Notes: generated by a model from the sequence alone, not told the origin. Shown: positions 9,022 to 18,117, counted from the stretch's first letter. The stretch: DNA of 64,000 nt from Pseudomonas brassicacearum subsp. brassicacearum (GCF_008801605.1 NZ_VZPJ01000001.1:620001-684000), one strand, 5' to 3'. A program made the numbers and translations.

Positions 9022-10716
9022 CTATTCCCCGCGGTACTGGGTAGCTTGAGGGGACCACCAGAGAGGAATTTCGATGGCGTTGTCAGTCAATGGCCCCTCC
9101 CCTTTGGAAACGGTTTTGGCCATTGGATAACCGGCTTGTGCGTGGCGCACGACACCAATGCCCGAGTCCGTCGTAAGGCACGCATCCAGGCGCAGATCGG
9201 CTTCCTCTGAACCATCGGCAATCATCGTTACGCCGGTGTGTGCAGAGATCCCCATGGTGCCGTTGGACTGAATCGCGACCAGGTCGGCCATCGCCGAAAC
9301 GTTCAGCAAGGCGTTCAGGTATGGCCAGTCGGAGATTGCGTCTGAGCCGTCCAGCATGTTTTCGGTCTCAAAAGCCGGGTTGGCAATCGAACCGGTATCC
9401 AGGTTGTCTCGGGAGAAAGCCACCGGCCCGGCCAGTTCACCGGAACGCACCAAGGCATTGACCGCAAGGCCGAAGGCCCGGCGCTGACCAAACCCGAGGA
9501 AGCAGATACGTGCTGGGAGCCCTTCTACTGGCAAGCGATGACGGGATGTCGAGATCCAACGAGTGACGAGGCTGTCATCCTTGAACATCTCCAATGCCAG
9601 ATCATCCAGACGCCTCTGGTCAGAGACTTCGCCGGAGACACAGGTCCAGCGGAATGGACCTCGACCGAGGAAAAACAATGGCCGCACGTACTCGGCAATA
9701 CAGCCCGGATAGGCAAAGGCTTCTTCCTTGGACATCCCGGCATCCACGGCTTCTTTGCGCACAAAGGTGCCGTACTCAAACACCACCGAACCCGCTTCCT
9801 GGAAGCGAGTCATCGCGCGGACGATACGGATCATCGATTGACGAGAGGCGACCATGTAGGCGTCACGGTCGGTTTCCAGCAGTGCCGCGGCGTCTTCCAG
9901 CGTCAACCCGGAAGGGATCAGCGCAAACGGGTCATGGCAGGGGCACATCTCGGTGACGATGTCTGGCCGCCAGCCGTAACCAAGCGCCTGCTCCAGAGCG
10001 TCGACCATGTTGCCCAGAACGACAATCGACAATGCCCGCCCTTCACGCTTGGCACTCTCCGCCATTTCAATGGCTTCTTCGAGGGATGCCGCCTGGACAT
10101 CGGCATAGCCGGCGGCAAGACGTTCTACGATGCTCTGTTGGCGGACTTCTACGGTGACACTTACACCGCCGTGCATGGTCATTGCCAATGGCTGCGAACG
10201 GCCCATTCCCCCCAGGCCCGCCGTGAAGAATATGCGGCCTTTCAACGCGCTGTCGAAGTGACGATCGGCCACCAGCGCCAGGGTCTCGAAGGTGCCTTCA
10301 ATCACGCCCTGGCTGCCTATGTATTGCCATGGGCCGGCGGTATACGAGGCGAACGCCGTCAGATTCTGTGCACTGAGGTCATAGAATTTCGGCCAGTCGG
10401 CTTTGATTACGTTGCTGTTAGCCATCACTACCCGCGGCGCCAGACGATGGGTCTTGAAAATGGCAACCGGCATACCTGATTGGATCGCTAGCGTTTCGTC
10501 ATTCTCCAGAGACTTGAGCGACTGGACGATCGCGTCATAGCTCTCCCAATTGCGCGCGGCCTTGCCAATACCACCGTAAACGATCAGACGCGAAGCGTCC
10601 TCAGCATTTTCCAAGTTATTTTCCAACATGCGCAGGATGGTTTCCTGCTTCCATCCCTTGCACCGCAAGGTACTGCCACGGGCAGCCATGATTTGTTTAG
10701 CTTTTTGCTGAGTCAT
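9022..10716 (-). CDS. Divergent urocanase-family hydratase
   Basis: NAD+-dependent hydratase of the urocanase family, 564 aa. Conserved: YGGIGKAARNW, the NAD-binding [19 protein letters not shown] (arginine equivalent to Arg362 of Pseudomonas urocanase) and GLPARIC (the catalytic Cys410 position). Compared with the canonical HutU at 58077, several active-site-lining stretches are changed: [12 protein letters not shown] becomes [20 protein letters not shown] becomes [16 protein letters not shown] becomes IQSNGTMG, and RDHLDSGS becomes RDNLDTGS. Catalysis is therefore probably kept while the substrate pocket differs. Thiourocanate and S-methylthiourocanate hydratases are known members of this family. 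It is the first gene of the leftward operon. Confidence 0.82.
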   Translation of the reverse strand: MTQQKAKQIMAARGSTLRCKGWKQETILRMLENNLENAEDASRLIVYGGIGKAARNWESYDAIVQSLKSLENDETLAIQSGMPVAIFKTHRLAPRVVMANSNVIKADWPKFYDLSAQNLTAFASYTAGPWQYIGSQGVIEGTFETLALVADRHFDSALKGRIFFTAGLGGMGRSQPLAMTMHGGVSVTVEVRQQSIVERLAAGYADVQAASLEEAIEMAESAKREGRALSIVVLGNMVDALEQALGYGWRPDIVTEMCPCHDPFALIPSGLTLEDAAALLETDRDAYMVASRQSMIRIVRAMTRFQEAGSVVFEYGTFVRKEAVDAGMSKEEAFAYPGCIAEYVRPLFFLGRGPFRWTCVSGEVSDQRRLDDLALEMFKDDSLVTRWISTSRHRLPVEGLPARICFLGFGQRRAFGLAVNALVRSGELAGPVAFSRDNLDTGSIANPAFETENMLDGSDAISDWPYLNALLNVSAMADLVAIQSNGTMGISAHTGVTMIADGSEEADLRLDACLTTDSGIGVVRHAQAGYPMAKTVSKGEGPLTDNAIEIPLWWSPQATQYRGE

Positions 10717-10718
10717 GT

Positions 10719-10798
10719 CGAGCCACTCTCGCTGAGGTTATGCGGAAGCACCTTTGGCAGGCTTCCCCTTGAATGGCTCGAATTATTCAAACCTCAGC
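10719..10798. promoter_or_regulatory. Interleaved inverted repeats upstream of the urocanase-like gene
   Basis: Three perfect inverted repeats overlap here: CGAGCCA/TGGCTCG (10719-10725 with 10774-10780), GCTGAGGTT/AACCTCAGC (10731-10739 with 10790-10798) and GGAAGC/GCTTCC (10744-10749 with 10761-10766). The first two cross each other (order A-B-A'-B'), so in RNA they could form a pseudoknot or alternative structures covering the ribosome-binding region of the leftward operon. Confidence 0.5.
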
Positions 10799-10821
10799 AG
10801 CTCAGAACTATGCCAAAAGTT

Positions 10822-10842
10822 GCAAGTAAAGTTGCCACTTGC
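10822..10842. promoter_or_regulatory. Putative LysR-type operator in the divergent promoter
   Basis: GCAAGT and ACTTGC are separated by nine bases (a T-N11-A type dyad) midway between the divergent urocanase-like and hydantoinase-like genes. It suits the LysR regulator encoded at 13640. Confidence 0.45.
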
Positions 10843-10912
10843 TGCATGGTTGGCTTGCCTGCCTCTGTCGATACTCGCTCAAAGCTTATTCACCCGATGA
10901 CGAGGCTGATGT

Positions 10913-12283
10913 ATGAGTGATTTTGATCTGGTAGTACGTGGACGCATCGTCGATAGCCAGCAGACCGCAGAAGACGGCTGGCTAGCCGTGATTGACGGGC
11001 GCATTGCAGCTCGCGGAAGCGGCATGCCGCCTGCGGCCAGAGACACGTTGGATGAACGTGGGCACTGGATTTTGCCGGGGGTCATCGATGGACAGGTTCA
11101 TTCGGGCAGCCAGGCCAACCAGGAGGGTCTCGGTTGGGCCAGCCGCGCTGCCGCTGCCGGTGGCATTACCGTCATGGTCGACATGCCTTATGACGATCCT
11201 GAACCTGTGGCCTGTGCCGAACAACTGACACGCAAGGCCCGCGAGGTCGAAGAAACCTGCCATGTCGATGTAGGTTTATTCGCCACGGTCAACGAAAACC
11301 ATGGCGTCGCAGCGATACCCGGATTGATCGAGGCTGGAGCTTGCGCCTTCAAGTTCTCGACGTTCGAAGCTGCACCGGGCCGCTTTCCGCGTATCGAAGA
11401 GGACCTGTTGGCAGAGTTGTTCACCTTGATCGCACCTTCTGGCCTTGTGTGTGGCGTGCACAATCAGATGCAGGAACTGACGCGCAAGAACATCAATCGC
11501 CTCATTGAGGCTGGCGATACCGGTTGGGATGCGTTCCTTCGGGCTCACCCCCCTCTGGTGGAAGATCTTGCCACCGCATTGATTTATGAGATTGGTGCGC
11601 AGACAGGTGCCAGGGCCCATCCAGTACACGTTTCAACCAGTCGCGGCTTCGAACTGTGCGAGATGTACCGCAAGGCAGGACACAAGGCGAGTATCGAAAC
11701 CTGCATTCAATATTTGATGCTCAACCATGAAGAACATACACGGCGCTTCGGCGCCAAAACCAAGCACTACCCTCCGATCAGACCCAAGGCCGAAACCGAA
11801 AAGCTGTGGGAGCACATCGCCAAAGGTCACTGCACGTTCGTTTCTTCTGACCACGTCAGCTGGGGCCTGGAACGCAAAGCGAATCCCAACGTGTTCCGTA
11901 ATTCATCAGGTGGCCCGGGCCTCGAAACGCTCCTGCCAGCTTTTTGGACTGGCGCCATAGGCAGGGGGCTGGCGCCTTCACTCGTTGTGCAGCAACTCAG
12001 CCACAACCCCGCCAAGCACTTTCTCCTGGATGACCGCAAAGGTGATTTTGCGTTGGGGCAGGACGCTGACTTTGTGGTGTTGGCGCAAGAGCGTTATCGC
12101 TACGACCCGTCCAGCAGCCTGAGTGCAGTGACCTGGAGCTCATTCGAAGGCATGGAGTTTACTGCCAGGGTCAAGGCTACCTACTGCAGGGGCCAAAGTG
12201 TTTTCGATCAAGGGAAGATCCTCAATAAACCCGGGTACGGCCGTTTCCTTCGTCCTCGTCCATCAACACAGAGTATCTACTGA
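10913..12283 (+). CDS. Hydantoinase/allantoinase-type cyclic amidohydrolase
   Basis: Cyclic-amide-opening amidohydrolase of 456 aa in the dihydroorotase/allantoinase/dihydropyrimidinase group. Seen: PGVIDGQVHSG (first metal motif, with Gln in place of the first His, a variant known in some relatives), CAFKFST with the probable carboxylated bridging lysine, HPVHVSTSRG, and SSDHVSW for the last metal aspartate. A GAGG lies seven bases before the ATG. The carbamoylase follows after one base, the usual pairing for hydantoin use: this enzyme opens the ring to an N-carbamoyl amino acid and the next one removes the carbamoyl group. In this cluster the likely ring is hydantoin-5-propionate, giving N-carbamoylglutamate. 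Allantoin is the main alternative, but no other purine genes are near. Confidence 0.78.
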   Translation: MSDFDLVVRGRIVDSQQTAEDGWLAVIDGRIAARGSGMPPAARDTLDERGHWILPGVIDGQVHSGSQANQEGLGWASRAAAAGGITVMVDMPYDDPEPVACAEQLTRKAREVEETCHVDVGLFATVNENHGVAAIPGLIEAGACAFKFSTFEAAPGRFPRIEEDLLAELFTLIAPSGLVCGVHNQMQELTRKNINRLIEAGDTGWDAFLRAHPPLVEDLATALIYEIGAQTGARAHPVHVSTSRGFELCEMYRKAGHKASIETCIQYLMLNHEEHTRRFGAKTKHYPPIRPKAETEKLWEHIAKGHCTFVSSDHVSWGLERKANPNVFRNSSGGPGLETLLPAFWTGAIGRGLAPSLVVQQLSHNPAKHFLLDDRKGDFALGQDADFVVLAQERYRYDPSSSLSAVTWSSFEGMEFTARVKATYCRGQSVFDQGKILNKPGYGRFLRPRPSTQSIY

Positions 12284-12284
12284 C

Positions 12285-13544
12285 ATGATTGATTCACCGT
12301 TGGAACTGAACATCGAGCGTCTCTGGAATCGGGTCAATGCCCTTTCAGCATTTACGTTGCCAAACGTGCCTTGGACCAGGCGCGCCTTTTCACCGGAGTT
12401 TGAACGAGCCCGGCAATGGTTGAGATCTGAATTCGAGTTGGCGGGCCTTACAGTGACGTTGGATGCCGGCGGCAATTTGATTGGTCAACTCGATGGTAGC
12501 GAGCCCAATCTGAAACCGCTCATCAGTGGCTCGCACTGCGACACGGTAGTGGGGGGTGGCCGGTTTGACGGCATCATCGGAGTCTTGGCCGCGCTTGAAG
12601 TTGCCCACGCCCTGAAAGACGTTGGTCGACTTTTGCGCCACCCATTGCAAGTGATCGATTTTCTCTCCGAGGAGCCGAGTGACTACGGCATTTCCTGTGT
12701 GGGTAGCCGGGCATTCTCCGGGTTGTTGACCTCGCAGATGCTGGCCTCGGAGAACCGCGCAGGTGAAACTCTGGCCACGGCTTTGACACGTATTGGCGGC
12801 GCCCCAGAGGCACTCGGCCAGGCACTCCGGGCGCCAAACAGTACTGCGGCATTTGTTGAGCTCCATATTGAACAAGGCCCCGTTCTGGAAAGCAGTGGCT
12901 TGCACATCGGCTCGGTAACCAACATCGTTGGTATTCGTCGCGTCGGCATAACTGTCCACGGTTTACCTGATCACGCGGGTACCACCCCCATGGACCTGCG
13001 TCGCGACGCGTTGGTTGGTGCGGCAGAGCTGATTCGCGAAGCTCGAAACATGGCCGCCACCATGAATGGCAATCCTCACTACGTGGTTGCCACAGTGGGT
13101 CGGTTGGATGTGACCCCCAATGTGCCAAATGCGGTACCTGGCAAGGTAGAAATGGTGTTGGAAGTTCGAAGCGATTCAAAACAGGTCTTGCTGGACTTCC
13201 CGGAACAATTGCTTGCTAGCTGTAAGCCTGTACTGGCAGACCTCAGGTTGACAATCACATCAGTACCCTTGACCTACGCCGATCCAACGGACTGCTCGCC
13301 CATCGTGATCGAAGCCGTCAGCCAAGTGGCAGAGCGTCTGGGGTACTCACACAGGACAATGCCCAGTGGAGCCGGACATGACGCGGTTTACGTGGGCGCA
13401 ACAGGCCCCATGGGGATGGTTTTCGTGCCCTGCCTGAATGGGCGAAGTCATTGCCCAGAAGAATGGCTTGACCAGCAGCAGTTGTTGGACGGCACTCGAG
13501 TCCTGGCTGAAACGCTCATCTATCTGGACAGCAACCTCTCCTAA
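12285..13544 (+). CDS. N-carbamoyl-L-amino acid hydrolase / AllC family (M20C)
   Basis: Binuclear metal hydrolase of 419 aa related to HyuC and allantoate amidohydrolase. Seen: GSHCDTVVGGGRFDGIIGVL (metal motif), FLSEEPSDYG (catalytic glutamate), HIEQGPVLE, HGLPDHAGTTPMDLRRDAL for the dimerisation domain, and a closing AGHDAVY with the last metal histidine. The longer frame from 12198 lies inside the upstream gene; the ATG at 12285, one base after the hydantoinase stop, is taken as the start. Expected reaction: N-carbamoyl-amino acid to amino acid, CO2 and ammonia, here most plausibly ending in glutamate. Confidence 0.82.
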   Translation: MIDSPLELNIERLWNRVNALSAFTLPNVPWTRRAFSPEFERARQWLRSEFELAGLTVTLDAGGNLIGQLDGSEPNLKPLISGSHCDTVVGGGRFDGIIGVLAALEVAHALKDVGRLLRHPLQVIDFLSEEPSDYGISCVGSRAFSGLLTSQMLASENRAGETLATALTRIGGAPEALGQALRAPNSTAAFVELHIEQGPVLESSGLHIGSVTNIVGIRRVGITVHGLPDHAGTTPMDLRRDALVGAAELIREARNMAATMNGNPHYVVATVGRLDVTPNVPNAVPGKVEMVLEVRSDSKQVLLDFPEQLLASCKPVLADLRLTITSVPLTYADPTDCSPIVIEAVSQVAERLGYSHRTMPSGAGHDAVYVGATGPMGMVFVPCLNGRSHCPEEWLDQQQLLDGTRVLAETLIYLDSNLS

Positions 13545-13639
13545 AAAATTGTTTTGGTGTACAACACTAACAAAAAGGCCGAGCGCGACCCGTCTTGTCG
13601 ACACAAGCGCTCTACTCCTTGAATTTGGAGTATAAAAAG

Positions 13640-14563
13640 TTGAACACCCCATCGGTACCACCTCTGCACGATATTGATTTGAAGCACTGGCGATTATTTA
13701 AAGCGGTCGTCGAATGCGGCGGACTGTCTGCTGCCGAAGAGGCGACAGGAATGGGCATCTCGGCCATTAGCCGGCAACTGTCGGATCTGGAGAGCCGTTT
13801 CGGGAGCCAGCTTTGTCATCGCGGTCGTAGCGGCTTTCAACTGACTCAGGAAGGCCAAGTCGCATACACGGCGATACTCCGTTTGCTCGACTCGATCGAT
13901 GAATTTCGCGAAACCCTCGCCAGCTCGAAGGGCGAGGTCAAAGGTGATTTGAGCTTGTGGTTGATCGATCATTGCACTTTCGCACCGAGCAACCCAATTG
14001 CCGCGGCACTGCAAAGCTTTTGTACTCGGTATCCGCTTGTAAACCTCAGCATTGGCGTGGCACCACCTGATGCCGTAGAGCGCGCAGTGGCTGAAAAGAA
14101 GGCGGGGGTGGGGATTACTATCTGCAAATCGGACTTCCCTTCCCTCACCTACCAGGTAATCGGCCGGGAAGCCTCAGCGTTATATTGCGGCCGCAATCAT
14201 GAAGCGTTCGGCAAAAGCGAAGAAAAAGCCCGTCAGATTGTCGAGCAGACCGCACGCTATGTTCGTCGAGGATACCTGGTGCAGGATACAGCTCCCGCTT
14301 CTTTCCTGCAGAACTCAAATACCCTCGCCCACCACATCGAGGGGACCGTTCAATTACTGCTGAGCGGTGGCTTTGTCGGGATAGTTCCGGATCATATTGC
14401 TCAGCCCTGGGTAGAGAGCGGCGCATTGTATCGCCTACCCCTGCCAGAGTTCATGGTGGAACGTCCCGTGTTTGTTATCACTCGCGAATCTCAAGGGGCG
14501 TCCAGGACCGCCAGCTTGATGCAGGACGCAATCATGGATGCATTTCGTCTTACTCAGAACTAA
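13640..14563 (+). CDS. LysR-family transcriptional regulator
   Basis: LysR regulator of 307 aa: an N-terminal winged helix with FKAVVECGGLSAAEEATGMG, then SAISRQLSDLESRFGSQLC, followed by an effector-binding domain. The frame is open from a TTG at 13595, but the TTG at 13640 has a GGAG nine bases before it and removes an untypical tail. It lies 95 bp after the carbamoylase on the same strand and probably controls both arms of the cluster through the dyad at 10822-10842. The coinducer would be a pathway intermediate; this is inference. Confidence 0.85.
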   Translation: MNTPSVPPLHDIDLKHWRLFKAVVECGGLSAAEEATGMGISAISRQLSDLESRFGSQLCHRGRSGFQLTQEGQVAYTAILRLLDSIDEFRETLASSKGEVKGDLSLWLIDHCTFAPSNPIAAALQSFCTRYPLVNLSIGVAPPDAVERAVAEKKAGVGITICKSDFPSLTYQVIGREASALYCGRNHEAFGKSEEKARQIVEQTARYVRRGYLVQDTAPASFLQNSNTLAHHIEGTVQLLLSGGFVGIVPDHIAQPWVESGALYRLPLPEFMVERPVFVITRESQGASRTASLMQDAIMDAFRLTQN

Positions 14564-14666
14564 CTCCGATCGTTAAATCCGGATTGACTGAACGGGTCGG
14601 TCTTAAGCATCTGCTTGCTTGAAGTTTGTGCTTAACGCATCAACCCAAACTCATTAAGGACTTTAA

Positions 14667-16547
14667 ATGCAACTAAAATTCCGACACAAAGTACTGACTA
14701 CAGCGGCGTTGGTATCGATAATATCATTCAGCTTGTTCGCCCTATACAATGGACGGATACAAAGTCGATCAATACAAAACCAGCTACAGAATGAAATGCA
14801 TCAAGGGGCCAATGCCGCAGCCAAGAATATCCAGGACTGGCTCATAGGACGACTGCTGCTGATTCAAAATTTCGCGGAGCTACTGGAGCATGATCGTTCG
14901 CCCAAGTTGATTACGAGCGTCCTTGCGCAAAAGACGATGATGACGGAATTCAACGCCTACTTTGGCGATACGGAAGGCAAAATTTTCCTGCGCCCTGGTG
15001 ACTCGGTGCCTGAGGGGTATGATCCGAGAAGCCGTCCGTGGTACACATCGACTATCAACGCCAGCGGTCCTACCATTGGCGAGCCTTATAGGGACGAGGG
15101 GCCAGGTGGACTGGTCGTCACCATTGCCGCTCCCGTGGGTTCCACACAGAAACGCGAAGGCGTCGTGGCGGCGGACCTGAGTATTGAAAGCTTGGTAAAA
15201 ATCGTGAACTCGATGGATTTCGGTGGCCTGGGCTATGCCTTCCTCATCGATAAGGATGGCAAAGTACTCGTCAGCCCGGATCAAGATCAATTGTCCAAAT
15301 CGGTGTTTGATATCTATCAAGACAAGACCTTGCTATCGGAAGACGGCACTCGCGAAGTTCAACTGGCGGGAAAAGACCGCCTGCTACTGTTCACTCCACT
15401 AGAGAACTTGCCGCTTGAAGGTTGGCGTTTGGGGGTGTCTTTGGAAAAAGACAAGGCTTATGCGCCGCTCAAGCAATTCCGCCTAACCGTAGTGATCGCA
15501 ATAATTGTCACGACAGCGACTATTTTTTTAGCGCTCAGCATGCTCATGCAATTTTTGATGCGCCCCTTAGCCAGCATGAACGACGCAATGAATGATATTG
15601 CCGGGGGCGGGGGTGATTTAACAAGACGCCTGCCGGTTATCAATAACGATGAGTTTGGGGCGCTGGCCATCGCTTTTAACACCTTTGTCGATCGAGTACA
15701 GCAGATTATTGTAAAGGTAGCTTCAAGCACTACCGAATTAAACAGGGTGGCTCAAGAGGTCACTCACACATCCAACGCCTCGTTGGAAAGCTCAGGCGAC
15801 CAAAGCTTAAGAACCACCAGTGTCGCTGCTGCTATCAATCAACTTGGCGCTGCTGCTCAGGAAATTGCAACAAATGCGGCCAACACGTCCAAGCAAGCCA
15901 CTACGGCACGTAATGAGGCTGAAAACGCCCGACAGATTGTTGAATCAACGCTTAACGCAATGAAAACCCTGTCGGATAAAATCCGTCACTCTTGCGGTAG
16001 TATCGAAGCACTCAACAACAAAACTGCCGAAATCGGTAAGATATTAGAAGTCATCAAAAGCATTTCATCCCAAACTAATCTGCTCGCCCTAAATGCCGCA
16101 ATTGAAGCAGCGAGGGCCGGGGAAGCGGGCCGAGGATTTGCGGTAGTGGCAGATGAAGTTCGCAACCTCGCCCAGCGAACCCAGACCTCCGCGCAGGAAA
16201 TCGAACAGATGATTCAACATCTGCAGTTGGGATCGCAATCGGCTGTCGATACCATGCTTGAGAGCCAGGAACAAAGTGAGCGAAGCGTCGCTATTGCCGC
16301 CGAGGCTAGCGGTGAACTGGCGAGTGTAACCCAGCGTATCAGAGATATAGACGACATGAATCAATCGGTGGCCGCCGCAACAGAGGAGCAGACCGCTGTA
16401 GTGGAGTCGTTGAATACGGACATCGATGAAATCAACGGACTCAATCAGCGCGGGCAAGATAATCTGACTCGAACCTTATCGGCCTGCACCGATGTCGCGA
16501 TTCAGTCACGGACATTGAAGCACTTAGTCGATAACTTCAAAACATAA
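14667..16547 (+). CDS. Methyl-accepting chemotaxis protein, dCache amino-acid type
   Basis: Chemoreceptor of 626 aa: TM1 at about residues 8-28, periplasmic dCache_1 domain to about 270, TM2 at about 274-298, HAMP, then a cytoplasmic signalling hairpin with its tip near residues 470-500 ([17 protein letters not shown]). The dCache domain carries Tyr118, Arg123, Trp125, Tyr126, Tyr141 and Asp170. These match the published amino-acid-binding motif with the same spacing as the Pseudomonas PctA receptor, so the ligand should have a free alpha-amino-carboxylate. Its place 100 bp behind the LysR gene suggests chemotaxis toward the cluster's substrate. No CheR-binding C-terminal pentapeptide is evident. 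Confidence 0.9.
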   Translation: MQLKFRHKVLTTAALVSIISFSLFALYNGRIQSRSIQNQLQNEMHQGANAAAKNIQDWLIGRLLLIQNFAELLEHDRSPKLITSVLAQKTMMTEFNAYFGDTEGKIFLRPGDSVPEGYDPRSRPWYTSTINASGPTIGEPYRDEGPGGLVVTIAAPVGSTQKREGVVAADLSIESLVKIVNSMDFGGLGYAFLIDKDGKVLVSPDQDQLSKSVFDIYQDKTLLSEDGTREVQLAGKDRLLLFTPLENLPLEGWRLGVSLEKDKAYAPLKQFRLTVVIAIIVTTATIFLALSMLMQFLMRPLASMNDAMNDIAGGGGDLTRRLPVINNDEFGALAIAFNTFVDRVQQIIVKVASSTTELNRVAQEVTHTSNASLESSGDQSLRTTSVAAAINQLGAAAQEIATNAANTSKQATTARNEAENARQIVESTLNAMKTLSDKIRHSCGSIEALNNKTAEIGKILEVIKSISSQTNLLALNAAIEAARAGEAGRGFAVVADEVRNLAQRTQTSAQEIEQMIQHLQLGSQSAVDTMLESQEQSERSVAIAAEASGELASVTQRIRDIDDMNQSVAAATEEQTAVVESLNTDIDEINGLNQRGQDNLTRTLSACTDVAIQSRTLKHLVDNFKT

Positions 16548-16588
16548 TCTGGCTGAGGGTGAATTCTGCGGAAACCATCCGGTCAATA

Positions 16589-16615
16589 GGCGCGGCGATT
16601 AATAGCGTCGCCGCC
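16589..16615 (+). terminator. Probable intrinsic terminator after the chemoreceptor
   Basis: A GC-rich hairpin (GGCG-GCGA arm with a small bulge, TCGCCGCC return arm) is followed by TTT. It lies 41 bp past the chemoreceptor stop. The U-run is short, so the call is moderate. Confidence 0.45.
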
Positions 16616-16725
16616 TTTCCGGAAGTTATTGACAGTGCCAGCCGTTCGGCAAACCAATGATCGAGGTAATGACGGTTCCGGCCTCAAAGGAACGAATTCC
16701 AGGGGCACTGTTCGGTCATTTTGAC

Positions 16726-17432
16726 TCAGTTTTTTCCCGCGATGATAACGACCCCAATCCGCTCTGCCAGATTGAGCACCGTGTCGAATACAGTCGAGTC
16801 GCCGGTCAAGCTGCGTGACGCACCCTGCGGATGGAGTGCGCCGTCAGGAATCCGGTCACCGAAGAGCACCACCGCACGTGCCAAATCATCTTGTCGCGAC
16901 ACCCAAGACAGCCCTTGGACATCTGGACACTGACGGTGGATTGCCTCGGCCCATTTGCGAGTTGCAGGTGCTGGTCTTTCTCAGTGTCGATCAGTTGTTT
17001 GCGCGTGATGCCCAGTTTCCGCAGGGGCACGCTGGACAGGTCAACCAGGTGCAGCGGTTGGCTAATCTGGACGGCAGAATGCACCTGTCCAGTCAGCTTG
17101 CCTTTGTCGAAGCTCTTAAACCCAGCCGTATGGGGAACGTCGTGGAAGACGGTCTCCATCAAGGCGCAATCGACTGTCGTGCCTCCATACAAGGTGGGAA
17201 TCGCCCGCCCCTGATCATCCTGGATCGGGCTGAAGCGTGCGTTGCCGTGCACACCAGGATTGAATTGATCAGGCTGATACTTATCCTGGTGCACACGATG
17301 AAGCACATCGCCTTTGGCGATCACGGTAAAAGTGACGTGCAACGTAGCCGCAGGCACTGGGGTAACGGACGCCGCCAAATCCGTGGGAGGCGTCGCCCTA
17401 CCCTCACTGGACTCGGTACGCTGCTTAGCCAT
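16726..17432 (-). pseudogene. RES-domain toxin, broken by a frameshift
   Basis: RES toxins are NAD+-degrading partners of Xre/ParS-type antitoxins. The frame begins MAKQRTESSEG (ATG at 17432, overlapping the antitoxin stop by eight bases) and shows LHRVHQDKYQPDQFNPG, ARFSP, TLYGGTTVDCALMETVFHD and LSSVPLRKLGITRKQLID, all typical of the domain. At about 16961-16966 the frame is lost. The original frame then reads non-family sequence to a stop at 16806. The +1 frame instead continues as TRKWAEAIHRQCPDVQGLSW, then DDLARAVVLFGDRIP, and ends at 16726, restoring a normal RES C-terminus. One base seems to be missing, so the toxin is probably inactive, unless this is a sequencing error. Confidence 0.8.
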
Positions 17433-18096
17433 GGACAACGCCCTGGATTTCATCCTGTGCGGCAGCAATCACCCGATCAGGCGCCGATGCCAGCAGGTCC
17501 TGAGGCCTTGTGCCGCCCAGAAAGCTGTTATCTGAGCGGAACCAGTAAGCCATACCCCAGCCGTCCTTGTGGCCAGCGAAAGCCTCGATGACTTTGGCTA
17601 ATGCCTTGAACGGCCGATAGCCCGCGTCCGGATCCAAGCCGTAACCCGGGAAATAGTCGACCCCACCATGATTGATAGCGAAGATCTGACTTTGCTTTTT
17701 CCACTTGTTGGGCTGGGCACTCGGGTTTCGGGTACTCAACTGGGCCACCTGCGCGATATCCGCGGCGGTCAACCAGTCACCGCTCTCCAGCACTGCTTTG
17801 CGGGCCTGGACCAGCATTGCTGCTTCCTTGAGCAGGCGAGGCGAAGGCGGCTTACGTGTCACAAACACCTCGGCCAGTCGCTCGAGCGACTTAGGGTCCT
17901 GACGCTCCTGCAGCACCTCATACATCGAGGAGGCCACGTTGGCGAAGTTTTCCGCCAACGCCTCAAATACACTGAGGTTGACCTGATCGAAAGACACGAC
18001 CAATACTCGGTCCGCATGCGAGCGGCTCAAGCTAGCCCGAGCCTCCTTAGGCGTACCGACCAAAGTGGAGACGCCCGACTGCTCTGTAACGCTCAT
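17425..18096 (-). CDS. Xre/MbcA/ParS-type antitoxin of the RES module
   Basis: A 223-aa protein ending in the toxin-binding domain of Xre-RES antitoxins: GWGMAYWFRSDNSFLGG, RPQDLLASAP and VIAAAQDEIQG. A helix-turn-helix-like part is read around LTAADIAQVAQLSTRNPSAQ, and an N-terminal extension of about 90 residues is not recognised. It precedes and overlaps the RES gene, the standard order for this toxin-antitoxin pair. Such antitoxins usually repress their own operon, and the seven 9-bp repeats start 22 bp upstream of the start codon. The frame is complete, so an antitoxin without a working toxin may be what remains. Confidence 0.72.
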   Translation of the reverse strand: MSVTEQSGVSTLVGTPKEARASLSRSHADRVLVVSFDQVNLSVFEALAENFANVASSMYEVLQERQDPKSLERLAEVFVTRKPPSPRLLKEAAMLVQARKAVLESGDWLTAADIAQVAQLSTRNPSAQPNKWKKQSQIFAINHGGVDYFPGYGLDPDAGYRPFKALAKVIEAFAGHKDGWGMAYWFRSDNSFLGGTRPQDLLASAPDRVIAAAQDEIQGVVHG

Positions 18097-18117
18097 GGAA
18101 ATCTCCTCACTAGTGAC

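Noticed and set aside
9022..10716. Loss of the catalytic cysteine in the divergent urocanase (LFC reads LFF)
   Set aside because: Counting in the canonical HutU puts that cysteine at position 355. The catalytic Cys410 equivalent is the one in GLPARIC, which is conserved in both copies.
5840..10900. HutC-like sites in the first cluster
   Set aside because: Looked for TGTA/TACA palindromes at its promoters and found none by eye; the LysR dyad is the better candidate.
16815..17591. 258-codon plus-strand frame over the RES gene
   Set aside because: Antisense shadow; the minus strand carries clear RES and antitoxin motifs.
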